Assembly (NCBI GenBank): GCA_963753385.1
Contig: CAVWCC010000008.1
Location: 62,001-126,000, forward strand
Length of the DNA: 64,000 nucleotides
Reading direction: 5' to 3'
Origin: JALZKA01 sp963753385
GTDB lineage: Bacteria > Actinomycetota > Thermoleophilia > Solirubrobacterales > 70-9
Positions 49,474-58,296 of this stretch are shown here, in pieces. Position numbers and translations under genes: made by a program. The notes beneath the pieces were generated by a model. That model was given only the letters and a program-made list of their open reading frames with translations, was not told the origin of the DNA and did not search any database. How positions within the stretch are numbered: the first letter of the stretch is position 1; each line of letters opens with the position of its first letter.

Positions 49474-50461
49474 ATGAGCTTCGATCTCCGGCTTCGCGGG
49501 TTGTTCGCCCTGCTGGCCGCGATGGTGCTTGCGATCGGCGTCGCGGCCTGCGGCGATGACGACGACGATGACGGCGGTGACGACACGACCGGCGGGGAGA
49601 CCGCGCTCATCGAGTCCAACCCGGACAACGAAGGCGTCGAGCTCACGATCGGCTCGAAGAACTTCGACGAGCAGTTCATCCTCGGCGAGATCTACGCCCA
49701 GGCGCTCGAGGCCGCGGGCTACACGGTGAGCACCGAGCTCAACCTCGGCTCCGAGGTGATCGCGAAGAAGGCGCTCGAGGAGGGCGAGGTCGACGCCTAC
49801 CCCGAGTACACGTCGACCACCCTCACCAGCCTCTACGAGGTCGCTCCCGAGGAGGTCCCGGGCGACCCGACCGAGGCGTACGAGCTGGCGAACGCCGAGC
49901 TCCAGGCGGACGGCCTCACCGCGTTCCCGCCGACGCCGTTCACCAGCGCCAACGCCGTCGGGCTCCTGACCGAGACCGCCGACGAGCTGGGCGTCGCGAC
50001 GATCTCCGACCTCGACGGCGTCTCGCAGGACCTCGTCCTCTACGGGACGACCGAGTGCCGCCAGCGGATCGACTGCCTGCTCGGGCTCGAAGCAGAACTA
50101 CGGCCTCGGGTTCAAGGACTTCAAGTCCGTCGATCCTGAGCTGCGCTACGACGTGCTCGACAACGGCGACGCCGACCTCTCGATCCTGTTCACGACCGAC
50201 GGCCAGCTGTTCACCGACCCGGACACGTACACGATCCTCGAGGACGACCAGCAGCTGCTGCCGTCCGGAAACGTCATCGTGACCGCGAGCCAGGATGCGG
50301 TGGACGAAGCCGGCGAGGACTTCGGCGCGACCATCGAGCAGGTCCAGGGCAACCTGACGCTCGAGGTCATGCAGGAGCTGAACGCCCGCGTCTCGCTCGA
50401 CCGCGAGGACCCCGCCGCCGTCGCCGAGGACTACCTGCGCGCGAGCGGCTACATCCAGTAG
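49474..50461 (+). pseudogene. Betaine/choline-type substrate-binding lipoprotein, frameshifted
   Basis: Extracytoplasmic binding protein of the OpuCC type. A lipoprotein signal ends GVAACGDDD, followed by an acidic linker, then ELTIGSKNFDEQFILGEIYAQALEAAGYTV, YPEYTSTTLTSLY and further OpuCC landmarks. Near 50090 the frame changes: CTCGAAGCAGAACTAC reads LEQNYGLGFKDF if one A is dropped; the remainder, SVDPELRYDVLDNGDADLSILFTTDGQLF to ASGYIQ, is intact in frame 2. Length is 3n+1. A hairpin follows the stop. Substrate (betaine, carnitine, choline) is not resolvable by eye. Confidence 0.86.
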
Positions 50462-50485
50462 CGCGCAGCACGACGTACGACGCGT

Positions 50486-50517
50486 GCGAAGCGGCCGCCC
50501 ACGGGCGGTCGTTTCGC
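50486..50517 (+). terminator. Hairpin after the betaine operon
   Basis: GCGAAGCGGCCGCCC / GGGCGGTCGTTTCGC, 15 pairs including two G-U, only 2 nt between arms. Located 25 bp after the binding-protein stop. No T-run. Confidence 0.65.
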
Positions 50518-50525
50518 GTTCCAAT

Positions 50526-50587
50526 GACCGTGAACGTCCCGGAGTGCGTCCTATGAGCGGCCTTCAGGGACGTTCAGGTCTATAAAT
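50526..50587 (+). promoter_or_regulatory. Kinase promoter with large inverted repeat, apparently leaderless
   Basis: GACCgTGAACGTCCC (50526-50540) and GGGACGTTCAgGTC (50567-50580) form a long inverted repeat with a 26-nt spacer. TATAAA (50581-50586) abuts the right arm as a -10, placing transcription start at about 50593, the A of the kinase ATG. No ribosome site precedes the ATG. No good -35 is seen, so an activator or repressor at the repeat probably matters. Confidence 0.5.
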
Positions 50588-50592
50588 GCCGC

Positions 50593-52557
50593 ATGGCGGA
50601 GCTTCCCGAAGGCACCGTCTTCGCCGGCCATCGCATCGACGGGATCGCCGGTCGGGGAGGGATGGGAGTCGTCTACCGGGCGACCCACCTGGCGCTCGAC
50701 CACGTGGTCGCGCTGAAGGTGATTGCCGCCGAGCTGGCCGGCGACCCCAGGTTCCGCGAGCGGTTCGTCCGCGAGTCCCGCACCGCGGTGTCGATCCGCC
50801 ACCCGAACGTCGTCCAGGTCCGCCACGCCGGCGAGGAGGACGGCGTCCTGTTCGTGACGATGGACTACATCGAGGGCTCCGACCTCCGGGCGCTGATCTC
50901 CGCCCAGCGCCGGATCGAGCCCGCCCGCGCGGCGGCGATCATCGGGCAGGTCGCCCAGGCGCTCGACGCCGCGCACGAGCGCGGCCTGGTGCATCGCGAC
51001 GTGAAGCCCGGCAACGTCCTGATCGAGGACCGGGAGGAGGAGGAACACGTCTACCTCACCGACTTCGGCCTCACCAAGCGGATGAGCGGGGCCACCGAGC
51101 TGACCGCCTCCGGAGCCTTCATCGGCACCCTCGAGTACATGGCGCCGGAGCAGATTCGCGGCGGCGAGCTCGACGCCCGCACCGACGTCTACGCGCTCGG
51201 CGGGGTCGCGTTCGCGACGATCACCGGCCAGCCGCCGTTCGGCCGAGTCGAGGGCGACGTCGCGAAGCTCTACGCCCACCTGAACGACCCGCCGCCGCGC
51301 GCGTCGGATCGAGTGCCAGGGCTGCCACCTACGATCGACGCCGTCCTCCAGCGGGCGATGGCGAAGAAGCCGGACGAGCGCTATCCATCCGCCGGCGAGT
51401 TCTCCCGCGCGCTCGAGGCGGCTGTCGGCGAGGCGCCGGTCGAGCCCAAGATGCCCGCCGCCGTGCTGGAACCGACCGAGGAGATTCCCCGCGAACGCAC
51501 GGCTCCGACCCGCGTCGAACGGACGGACGGCCGGCGGCGCGCGTTGGGCGCACTCGCCGGGCTTGCCGTCGTCGCTCTGGTCGTCGGCACCGTGGCCCTG
51601 CTCGCGGGCGGCGACGACCCCGCGAATGACGACGCCTCCGGCGACGGCGGCCAGACCGGTGGCGCACCCGTCGTCGGGGAACCGGTTGATGCCGGGGTGT
51701 TCACACTCGGCGTCGCCGCGAAGGAGGGCCTGGTGCTGGTCGCCGACCGAGACGGGAACGAGCTCGCCATCATCGATGAGGAGGCGCAGGAACCGCTCGA
51801 CCCAGTCGAGGTCGGCGAAGAGCCCGAGTCGGTGTTCGCCGGCGAGCCGATCGTGTGGGTGACGAACGCCGGCGACGGAACGGTGTGGCGGTTCGACTTC
51901 GCCGACGGCAGCCTCGTCAGGAACGCGGAAGCCGCGGAGATCACCCTGCCGGAGACGCCTCAGGACGTTGCGGTCGCGGATCAGGCCGCGTGGGTTACGG
52001 ACGCGAGGGGAACAGTGACGAGGATCGAGCCGAGCAGTGGCGAGGTCGGCGCCGTGATCCCGGTGGGAACCGAGCCGTACGGGGTCGATGTTGATCCCGG
52101 CAATTCCGACCTGGTGTTCGTCGTCAACCGCCGGAGCGACAACGTGTCGGTGATCGACAGAGTGACTCAGGAGGACGTCTTTGACGGCCGGGTTGTTGAA
52201 ACCGTCCCGGTGGGCCAGCGCCCCAAGGCCGTCGTCGTCGCCTTCGGTGCCGCGTGGGTCACCAACACCGATGAGGGCTCGGTCAGCCGGATAGCCGCGT
52301 CGGACCCGTTCAGGGAGACGAAGGTCCGGAACGTCTGCGGCCAGCCCCGCGACATCGCGGCCGGGTTCGGCGCGATCTGGGTGAGCTGCGCGGAGGGCAA
52401 GGTCGCCCGGATCGAGCCTGGGTCCGATGACGCTTCCGAGGTCGAGCTGGGCGATATCCCGGGCGAACCCGAGGGCATCGCCGCCGGCAACGACGCCGTC
52501 TGGGTCGCCATGGGTGACGCGGGCACCGTGGTGCCGATCACCCCCACGGACGAATAG
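50593..52557 (+). CDS. Membrane Ser/Thr protein kinase with extracellular beta-propeller
   Basis: PknD-like receptor kinase, 654 residues. Kinase domain (about 10-275): glycine loop IAGRGGMGVVYRATH, ALKVIAAEL (Lys), HRDVKPGNVLIED (catalytic Asp/Asn), LTDFGLTKRMSG and YMAPEQIRGGELDARTDVYALGGVAF. One TM helix lies near 316-338 (ALGALAGLAVVALVVGTVALL). Outside it, residues ~375-654 repeat a WVTN/IDxxxxG pattern (AAWVTDARGTVTRIEP, VFVVNRRSDNVSVID, AAWVTNTDEGSVSRI, AIWVSCAEGKVARIEP), a YncE/NHL-type propeller for ligand or surface sensing. Apparently leaderless. Confidence 0.93.
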   Translation: MAELPEGTVFAGHRIDGIAGRGGMGVVYRATHLALDHVVALKVIAAELAGDPRFRERFVRESRTAVSIRHPNVVQVRHAGEEDGVLFVTMDYIEGSDLRALISAQRRIEPARAAAIIGQVAQALDAAHERGLVHRDVKPGNVLIEDREEEEHVYLTDFGLTKRMSGATELTASGAFIGTLEYMAPEQIRGGELDARTDVYALGGVAFATITGQPPFGRVEGDVAKLYAHLNDPPPRASDRVPGLPPTIDAVLQRAMAKKPDERYPSAGEFSRALEAAVGEAPVEPKMPAAVLEPTEEIPRERTAPTRVERTDGRRRALGALAGLAVVALVVGTVALLAGGDDPANDDASGDGGQTGGAPVVGEPVDAGVFTLGVAAKEGLVLVADRDGNELAIIDEEAQEPLDPVEVGEEPESVFAGEPIVWVTNAGDGTVWRFDFADGSLVRNAEAAEITLPETPQDVAVADQAAWVTDARGTVTRIEPSSGEVGAVIPVGTEPYGVDVDPGNSDLVFVVNRRSDNVSVIDRVTQEDVFDGRVVETVPVGQRPKAVVVAFGAAWVTNTDEGSVSRIAASDPFRETKVRNVCGQPRDIAAGFGAIWVSCAEGKVARIEPGSDDASEVELGDIPGEPEGIAAGNDAVWVAMGDAGTVVPITPTDE

Positions 52558-52569
52558 GCTCTCCCGCCG

Positions 52570-53640
52570 ATGAGCCCGAAGCTTGGCCTCAACCTCGGGT
52601 ACTGGGGGATCGGTCCCCAGGGCGACGAGGCCGTCGAGATCGTCCAGGCGGCCGAGGCGGCTGGATTCGACTCGGTCTGGGCGGCGGAGTCCTACGGCTC
52701 GGACGTGGTCTCGATCCTGGCCTGGCTCGCGCCGCAGACGTCGACGATCAAGCTCGGCGCGGCGATCATGCAGGTTCCCGCGCGCCCTCCCGCCGCGGCG
52801 GCGATGGCGGGCGCGACGATCGACGCCCTCTCCGGCGGACGCTTCATGTTCGGCTTCGGGCCCTCCGGCCCCCAGGTCTCGGAGGGCTGGTACGGGGTGG
52901 ACTACGCGAAGCCGTGGGGCCGGACCCGGGAGTACATCGAGGTCGTTCGCAAGATCATCGCTCGCGAGGGGCGGCTCGAGCACAGCGGCGAGCACTACCA
53001 GCTGCCGATGGTGGACGGGAGCTCGGGACAGGCCAAGGCACTGAAGCTCAACTTCCACCCGATCCGCAACGAGATCCCGGTCTATGTCGGCGCGATCGGC
53101 CGCAAGTCGGTCGAGATGGCGGCCGAGATCTGCGACGGCTGGATCCCGATCTTCTTCTCGCCCGATGCGTTCGACGAGACCTGGGGCGAGCATCTGGAGG
53201 CGGGCTTCGCGAAGGGCGGGCGCAGCCGCGAGGACCTCGAGGTCTCGCCCTCGATCCAGGTCGCCATCGACGGCGATCTCGACTCGGCGCGCGCCGTCGT
53301 CCGCGCGGGGTTGCTGCTCTACCTGGGCGGCATGGGCAGCCGCGAGACCAACTTCTACGTCGATCTCACGCACCGCTTCGGGTTCGGCGAGGTCGCGGAC
53401 GAGGTCCAGTCGCTCTACCTGGACGGCAATCGCGAGGACGCCTACAACGCGATCCCCGACGAGCTGGTGAACGCGACCTCATTGATCGGCAGCGAGGCCG
53501 AGGTTGCCGAGCGCTTGGACAGCTTCGGCAAGATCGGCGTCGACCGCCTGATCTGCTCGCCCGTACAGCTCGACAAGACTCAGCGCCTGCACACGATCGA
53601 GCGGCTTGCGGCGCTGGTCGGGGCACCGGCCCCTGCATAG
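52570..53640 (+). CDS. LLM-class (F420-type) oxidoreductase
   Basis: Luciferase-like flavin/F420-dependent oxidoreductase, 356 residues, TIM barrel. It opens KLGLNLGYWGIGPQGDEAVEIVQAAEAAGFDSVWAAESYGSD, typical of F420-dependent members, and includes TIKLGAAIMQVPARPPAAAAMAGATIDALSGGRFMFGFGPSGPQVSEGWYG and IPVYVGAIGRKSVEMAAEICDGWIP. Substrate unknown. It starts 12 bp after the kinase stop and is followed by a saccharopine-dehydrogenase-like gene 1 bp later, so the two enzymes are likely co-expressed. Confidence 0.9.
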   Translation: MSPKLGLNLGYWGIGPQGDEAVEIVQAAEAAGFDSVWAAESYGSDVVSILAWLAPQTSTIKLGAAIMQVPARPPAAAAMAGATIDALSGGRFMFGFGPSGPQVSEGWYGVDYAKPWGRTREYIEVVRKIIAREGRLEHSGEHYQLPMVDGSSGQAKALKLNFHPIRNEIPVYVGAIGRKSVEMAAEICDGWIPIFFSPDAFDETWGEHLEAGFAKGGRSREDLEVSPSIQVAIDGDLDSARAVVRAGLLLYLGGMGSRETNFYVDLTHRFGFGEVADEVQSLYLDGNREDAYNAIPDELVNATSLIGSEAEVAERLDSFGKIGVDRLICSPVQLDKTQRLHTIERLAALVGAPAPA

Positions 53641-53641
53641 G

Positions 53642-54766
53642 GTGACCGAGCAGAACCCACCCACCGGCCGCGTCGTTCTGTTCGGGGCGACGGGCTACAC
53701 GGGCGAGCTGACCGCGCGCGCGATGGCCAAGCGCGGCATGCGTCCGGTCCTTGCCGGCCGCCGCCGCGAGGCGGTCGAGGCGCTCGCCGCCGAACTGGGC
53801 GGGCTCGAGTCGAGCGCCGCCTGCGACGTGGCCGATCCGGCCAGCGTCAGGGCGCTGGTCGAGCGCGGCGACGTCCTCGTCAGCACGGTCGGGCCGTTCG
53901 CCCGCTGGGGCGATGCGGCGCTCGATGCCGCGATCGACGCCGGCGCCCACTACGTGGACTCGACCGGCGAGCCGCCGTTCGTCCGCAAGGTGTTCGAGCA
54001 GGCAGACGTTCCCGCCGAACGCGCCGGCTCGCTGCTCCTGACGGCCCTGGGCTACGACTGGATGCCGGGCAACCTGACCGGGGCCCTCGCGCTCCGCGAT
54101 GCCGGCGAGGCCGCCACAGCCGTCCGGATCGGCTACTTCACGAAGGGCGGCGGGCTCGGCGGGATGAGCGGCGGGACGCGCGCATCTGCGGTCGGCGCCC
54201 TGATCGAGCCCAGCTTCCACTTCCGCGACGGGCGGATCGTCACCGAGCGCGGTGCTCGTAAGGTCCACACGTTCGACTTCAACGGCGGGCAGAAGCAGGG
54301 GATCTCGGTCGGAACCTCGGAGGCGTTCTCGCTCCCCCGGGCGTTCCCGAGCGTGCGCGACGTCGAGGTCTACCTCGGCTGGTTCGGCGGCGCGAGCCGG
54401 CCGATGCAGGCGTTCGCGCTGTTCGGGGCGGGCGCCGCGAAGATCCCCGGCGTGACCACGGCGATGAACGCTGCTGCCGCCCGGTTCGTCAAGACATCCA
54501 CCGGCGGGCCCGACGCCGAGGCGCGGGCCGCCACCGGCTCGCGCTTCGTTGCCGAGGCCCTGGGCGCCGCGGGCGACGTGCTCGCCACCGTCCGCACCGA
54601 GGGCGTGAACGGCTACACGTTCACCGGCGAGAGCCTCGCCTGGGCGGCCGAGCAGATCGCCGCCGGGCACTCACAGGGCGCCGGGGCGCTCGGGCCCGTA
54701 GAGGCATTCGGGCTGGAGGCGCTCGAGGCCGGCGTCGCCGAGTGCGGGATCTCCCGCGTCATCTAG
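53642..54766 (+). CDS. Saccharopine dehydrogenase-like NAD(P)-binding protein
   Basis: NAD(P)-dependent protein of 374 residues. The Rossmann motif is VVLFGATGYTGELTARAMAKRGMRPVLAGRR, then ACDVADPASVRALVERGDVLVSTVGPFARWGDAALDAAIDAGAHYVDSTGEPPFVRKVFE, the pattern of the trans-acting enoyl reductase/saccharopine-dehydrogenase-like group. In mycobacteria relatives act as enoyl reductases for lipid synthesis; here the substrate is open. GTG 53642 lies one base after the LLM oxidoreductase stop. Confidence 0.85.
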   Translation: MTEQNPPTGRVVLFGATGYTGELTARAMAKRGMRPVLAGRRREAVEALAAELGGLESSAACDVADPASVRALVERGDVLVSTVGPFARWGDAALDAAIDAGAHYVDSTGEPPFVRKVFEQADVPAERAGSLLLTALGYDWMPGNLTGALALRDAGEAATAVRIGYFTKGGGLGGMSGGTRASAVGALIEPSFHFRDGRIVTERGARKVHTFDFNGGQKQGISVGTSEAFSLPRAFPSVRDVEVYLGWFGGASRPMQAFALFGAGAAKIPGVTTAMNAAAARFVKTSTGGPDAEARAATGSRFVAEALGAAGDVLATVRTEGVNGYTFTGESLAWAAEQIAAGHSQGAGALGPVEAFGLEALEAGVAECGISRVI

Positions 54767-54792
54767 ACCGGCCTCGAAGCGCTGCGGATCGG

Positions 54793-55173
54793 TCAGCCCG
54801 CGGTGATCACCTTGCTGCGGTCGCCCTGGCAGCCCGCGATCTTGTTGACCTTCGCGTAGATCTTCTTGCCGCTCACGCCCGGGTTACCGAGGTTCCACTC
54901 GTACCCGTCGTCGTTGGCCTGGGCGTTGTCGGACCCGAACTTGATGTCGTCGCCGCCGCCCGGCGAGCCGCCCTTCACGCGCCAGCCCGTCACCTTGCGG
55001 TCGGCGGCGCACCTCTCCGGTTTGGGACTCTTCACCTTGCCGTAGACCTCACCGCCCGGCGCCTTGATCGTGACCGTGGTCTCGGCGCCGCTGCCCGCTC
55101 CGGCCGCGCCCGTCATTACCAGCACGCCGGCGGTCGCCAGCGCCGCAACCGCGAGAACTGCCTTACCTCTCAC
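54793..55173 (-). CDS. Hypothetical secreted protein
   Basis: A 126-residue secreted protein: signal peptide VRGKAVLAVAALATAGVLVMTGAAGAGSGA, then a small beta-rich domain (TTVTIKAPGGEVYGKVKSPKPERCAADRKVTGW) with two Cys residues about 75 apart (ERCAAD and AGCQGD) that could form a disulfide. No family recognised; such domains are frequent in actinobacterial surface proteins. Start GTG 55173 chosen because GGGGAGGAG lies 7 bp upstream; an ATG at 55191 would put the ribosome site inside the gene. Confidence 0.65.
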   Translation of the reverse strand: MRGKAVLAVAALATAGVLVMTGAAGAGSGAETTVTIKAPGGEVYGKVKSPKPERCAADRKVTGWRVKGGSPGGGDDIKFGSDNAQANDDGYEWNLGNPGVSGKKIYAKVNKIAGCQGDRSKVITAG

Positions 55174-55349
55174 GAAAACTCCTCCCCGCATCGTGTGTAT
55201 GCCTGGTGGCGAAAGTGCCACGGCTTCGGCGACCGTACCACCCGGGGGCCCGGCGGACGTGACATTCGTCACCGATTCGGTGCTGGTCGGTTTGGATAGT
55301 CTCCCGCGGCGCTCGTGACCGGAACTGCGGGCGCGAGAGGACCTCCCAC

Positions 55350-56465
55350 TTGAGAATCGGTGTCCCCAAAGAGTCGGCTGACGGCGAGCGCCGCGTCGCC
55401 CTGATCCCTGACGTGGTCGGGTCCCTGACCGGGAAGGGGCTCGACGTCGTGGTCGAGTCGGGCGCCGGCGAGGGCGCCGGGCATCCCGACTCCGAGTACA
55501 CCGAGGCCGGGGCCGAGATCGGCGATCCCTGGGGCGCCGAGGTCGTCGTCCACGTCGCGGTGCCCACCTCCGAGGAGATCGGCCGGCTGAAGTCGGGCCA
55601 GGTCCTGATCGGCCATCTCGCGCCGCTCACCTCCGGCGAGACGAACCGCACGCTCGCCGCCGGGGGCATCACCAGCTTCGCGATGGAGGCGATCCCGCGG
55701 ATCACCCGGGCCCAGGCGATGGATGCCCTCTCGTCCCAGGCGAACGTGGCGGGTTACGCCGCGACGCTGCTCGCCGCGCGCGAAGCGGGCCGCTTCTTCC
55801 CGATGATGACCACCGCCGCAGGGACGGTGGCGCCGGCCAAGGTCATGGTCCTCGGCGCCGGCGTCGCGGGGCTCCAGGCGATCGCGACCGCCAAGCGGCT
55901 CGGCGCGGTCGTCTCCGGCTTCGACATCCGCCGCGCGGCCTGGGAGCAGATCGCCTCGCTCGGCGGGCGCCCGCTGGAGCTCGACTTCATCCCCGACGCG
56001 GAGGACGAGGGCGGCTATGCCCGCCCGCTCACCGAGGAGGAGAACGAGCAGGTGCGCGAAGCGCTGGCCGAGAACGCCGCCAAGCAGGACGTGATCATCA
56101 CCACGGCGCTGATTCCAGGGCGCCCGGCGCCGATCCTGCTGACGAGGCAGGCGGTCGCGAACATGGCGCCCGGGTCAGTGATCGTCGACCTCGCCGGCGA
56201 CTCGGGCGGCAACTGCGAGCTCACCGAGCCGCGGGCCACCGTCGTCTCAGAGAACGGCGTGAAGGTGATCGCGCCGGCGAACCTGCCGAGCGACATGGCC
56301 GCCCACGCGTCCCAGCTCTATGCCAAGAACGTCGAGAACCTGCTCGGGCTGCTCGTCTCAGACGACGGCACGCTGAACCTGGACTTCGACGATGAGGTGA
56401 TCGCCGGCGCCTGCGTCACTCACGCGGGCGAGATCGTGAACGAGCGCGCGAAGGAAGCCGCCTGA
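55350..56465 (+). CDS. pntAA: NAD(P) transhydrogenase alpha subunit, part 1
   Basis: NAD(H)-binding subunit of proton-translocating transhydrogenase, 371 residues. It begins RIGVPKESADGERRVALIPDVVGSL; the NAD fold is KVMVLGAGVAGLQAIATAKRLGAVVSGFDIRRAAWEQ, and DVIITTALIPGRPAPILLTRQAVANMAPGSVIVDLAGDSGGNCELTEP follows. It lacks the membrane part, which is in the next gene, as in the three-subunit arrangement of Rhodospirillum. TTG start with GAGAGGA upstream. ATG of pntAB overlaps its stop. The enzyme uses the proton gradient to make NADPH from NADH. Confidence 0.95.
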   Translation: MRIGVPKESADGERRVALIPDVVGSLTGKGLDVVVESGAGEGAGHPDSEYTEAGAEIGDPWGAEVVVHVAVPTSEEIGRLKSGQVLIGHLAPLTSGETNRTLAAGGITSFAMEAIPRITRAQAMDALSSQANVAGYAATLLAAREAGRFFPMMTTAAGTVAPAKVMVLGAGVAGLQAIATAKRLGAVVSGFDIRRAAWEQIASLGGRPLELDFIPDAEDEGGYARPLTEEENEQVREALAENAAKQDVIITTALIPGRPAPILLTRQAVANMAPGSVIVDLAGDSGGNCELTEPRATVVSENGVKVIAPANLPSDMAAHASQLYAKNVENLLGLLVSDDGTLNLDFDDEVIAGACVTHAGEIVNERAKEAA

Positions 56466-56761
56466 TGGACCTCGTCACCGAGCTGACCATCTTCGTCCTC
56501 GCCGCGTTCGTCGGCTTCGCCGTGATCTCGAAGGTCCCGACCACGCTGCACACCCCGCTGATGAGCCAGACGAACGCGATCCACGGGATCGTGATGCTCG
56601 GCGGCCTGATCGTCGCCGGCTTCGCCGACGGCGCGCTCGAGCTGACGATCGCGTTCATCGCGATCGCGTTCGGCACGATCAACATCGTCGGCGGCTTCCT
56701 GGTCACGGACCGGATGCTGGGCATGTTCGTGCGCAAGCCCAAGAAGGACGACGGCGAGTGA
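56465..56761 (+). CDS. pntAB: NAD(P) transhydrogenase alpha subunit, part 2
   Basis: Small membrane subunit of the transhydrogenase, 98 residues, three TM helices: LTIFVLAAFVGFAVISKVPTTLHTPLMSQTNAIHGIVMLGGLIVAGF and AFIAIAFGTINIVGGFLVTDRMLGMF. The sequence KVPTTLHTPLMSQTNAIHGIV is highly conserved in this subunit and contributes to the proton path. ATG overlaps the pntAA stop by one base; its stop overlaps the GTG of pntB (GTGA), giving full translational coupling. Confidence 0.95.
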   Translation: MDLVTELTIFVLAAFVGFAVISKVPTTLHTPLMSQTNAIHGIVMLGGLIVAGFADGALELTIAFIAIAFGTINIVGGFLVTDRMLGMFVRKPKKDDGE

Positions 56762-58158
56762 TAACGGCCGTGCTCGAGCCCGGGGGCGACCTCTCGACGA
56801 TCCTCTACATCGTCTCGTTCTCCCTGTTCATCCTCGGGCTGATGCAGGGCACGCACCCGACGACGGCGAAGACCGGGAACCTGATCGCCGCGGGCGGAAT
56901 GGCGATCGCCGTCGTCACCACGCTGCTGCTCGACGGGATCGGCAACTGGGGCGTGATCATCGCCGGCCTGGCCGTGGGCGGCGCGGTCGGGGTGATCGCA
57001 TCACTGCGCGTGCAGATGACCGAGATGCCCCAGATGGTCGCGCTGTACAACGGTGTCGGAGGCGGCGCGGTCGCCTTGATCGCGTGGTCCGAGTTCCGCC
57101 ATGCCCCGGTCGACTTTCCGCTCGACGAGTTCGTCCCCGTCCTGTTTGCCGCGGTCATCGGCTCGGTCTCGTTCTGGGGATCGAACATCGCCTTCGCGAA
57201 ACTGCAGGACCTGATCCCCACCAGGCCGCTGGCGGTGCCGGGCCAGCAGGTGATCAACGCCCTGCTGCTGATCGGGTTGGTTGCCGCCTGCGTGATCCTC
57301 GCCTCGTCCGATGACCCGTCGGAGGGCCTGTTCATCGCCGTGCTGGTCGGGTCGGCCCTCCTCGGAAACCTCGTCGTCCTGCCGATCGGCGGCGCCGACA
57401 TGCCGGTCGTGATCTCGCTCCTGAACGCGTTCACCGGCCTCTCCGCGGCGGCCGCGGGCTTCGCCCTCGACAACGTCGCCCTGATCGTGGCCGGAACGCT
57501 CGTCGGCTCCTCGGGAACGATTCTCACCATGGAGATGGCGACCGCCATGAACCGCTCGGTCGCGAACATCCTGTTCGCCGGCTTCGGCGGCGTCCCCGTC
57601 GCGGGCGCCGGGACGGGCGAGGAGCGCCCGCACACCTCGATCGGCGCCCAGGACGCCGCGATCAAGCTCGCCTACGCCGACTCCGTCGTGATCGTGCCCG
57701 GCTACGGCCTCGCGGTCGCCCAGGCGCAGCACGCCGTCAAGGAGATGGCGAACGAGCTCGAGAACCGCGGCGTCGAGGTGAACTACGCGATCCACCCCGT
57801 CGCCGGCCGGATGCCGGGGCACATGAACGTGCTGCTCGCCGAGGCCGACGTGCCGTACGAGAAGCTGCGCGAGATGGACGAGATCAACCCGGAGATGCCG
57901 CGCACCGACGTCGCCGTCGTGATTGGCGCGAACGACGTCACCAACCCGGCGGCGAAGACCGACCCGAACTCGCCGATCGCGGGCATGCCGATCATCGAGG
58001 TCAACGAGGCGCGCCAGGTGATCGTCATCAAGCGCTCGATGAGCCCCGGGTTCGCCGGCATCGACAACGACCTGTTCTACCTCGAGAACACGGACATGCT
58101 CTTCGGCGACGCCAAGCGGGTGGCGTCGGATATCGCGGGCGAGATCGGGAACCTGTAG
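56758..58158 (+). CDS. pntB: NAD(P) transhydrogenase beta subunit
   Basis: Beta subunit of proton-translocating transhydrogenase, 466 residues: about nine TM helices followed by the NADP(H) domain. Membrane part: TGNLIAAGGMAIAVVTTLL, MPQMVALYNGVGGGAVALIAW (channel helix). NADP domain: VVIVPGYGLAVAQAQHAVKEMANELENRGVEVNYAIHPVAGRMPGHMNVLLAEADVPYEKLREMDEINPEM and GANDVTNPAAKTDPNSPIAGMPIIEV, MSPGFAGIDNDLF. GTG start overlapping pntAB. The operon has no other gene downstream on this strand. Confidence 0.96.
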   Translation: MITAVLEPGGDLSTILYIVSFSLFILGLMQGTHPTTAKTGNLIAAGGMAIAVVTTLLLDGIGNWGVIIAGLAVGGAVGVIASLRVQMTEMPQMVALYNGVGGGAVALIAWSEFRHAPVDFPLDEFVPVLFAAVIGSVSFWGSNIAFAKLQDLIPTRPLAVPGQQVINALLLIGLVAACVILASSDDPSEGLFIAVLVGSALLGNLVVLPIGGADMPVVISLLNAFTGLSAAAAGFALDNVALIVAGTLVGSSGTILTMEMATAMNRSVANILFAGFGGVPVAGAGTGEERPHTSIGAQDAAIKLAYADSVVIVPGYGLAVAQAQHAVKEMANELENRGVEVNYAIHPVAGRMPGHMNVLLAEADVPYEKLREMDEINPEMPRTDVAVVIGANDVTNPAAKTDPNSPIAGMPIIEVNEARQVIVIKRSMSPGFAGIDNDLFYLENTDMLFGDAKRVASDIAGEIGNL

Positions 58159-58296
58159 CCGGTCAGTGCAGGGCGCGGCGCAGCGACTCGAGCGACGCTC
58201 TCTGCAACGCGGGCCCGAGTCGCCGATCCTACGGAACGCTCGGCGTCGGCCAGGTCTGAGGACTGGTTCCTCCCTGGTTCGGTTGCCGGCGGGACG

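Noticed and set aside
50551..53373. 940-codon minus-strand open frame
   Set aside because: It mirrors the kinase and LLM oxidoreductase genes; its translation has no motif and is Arg/Asp/Val-rich as expected for the complement of G+C-rich genes.
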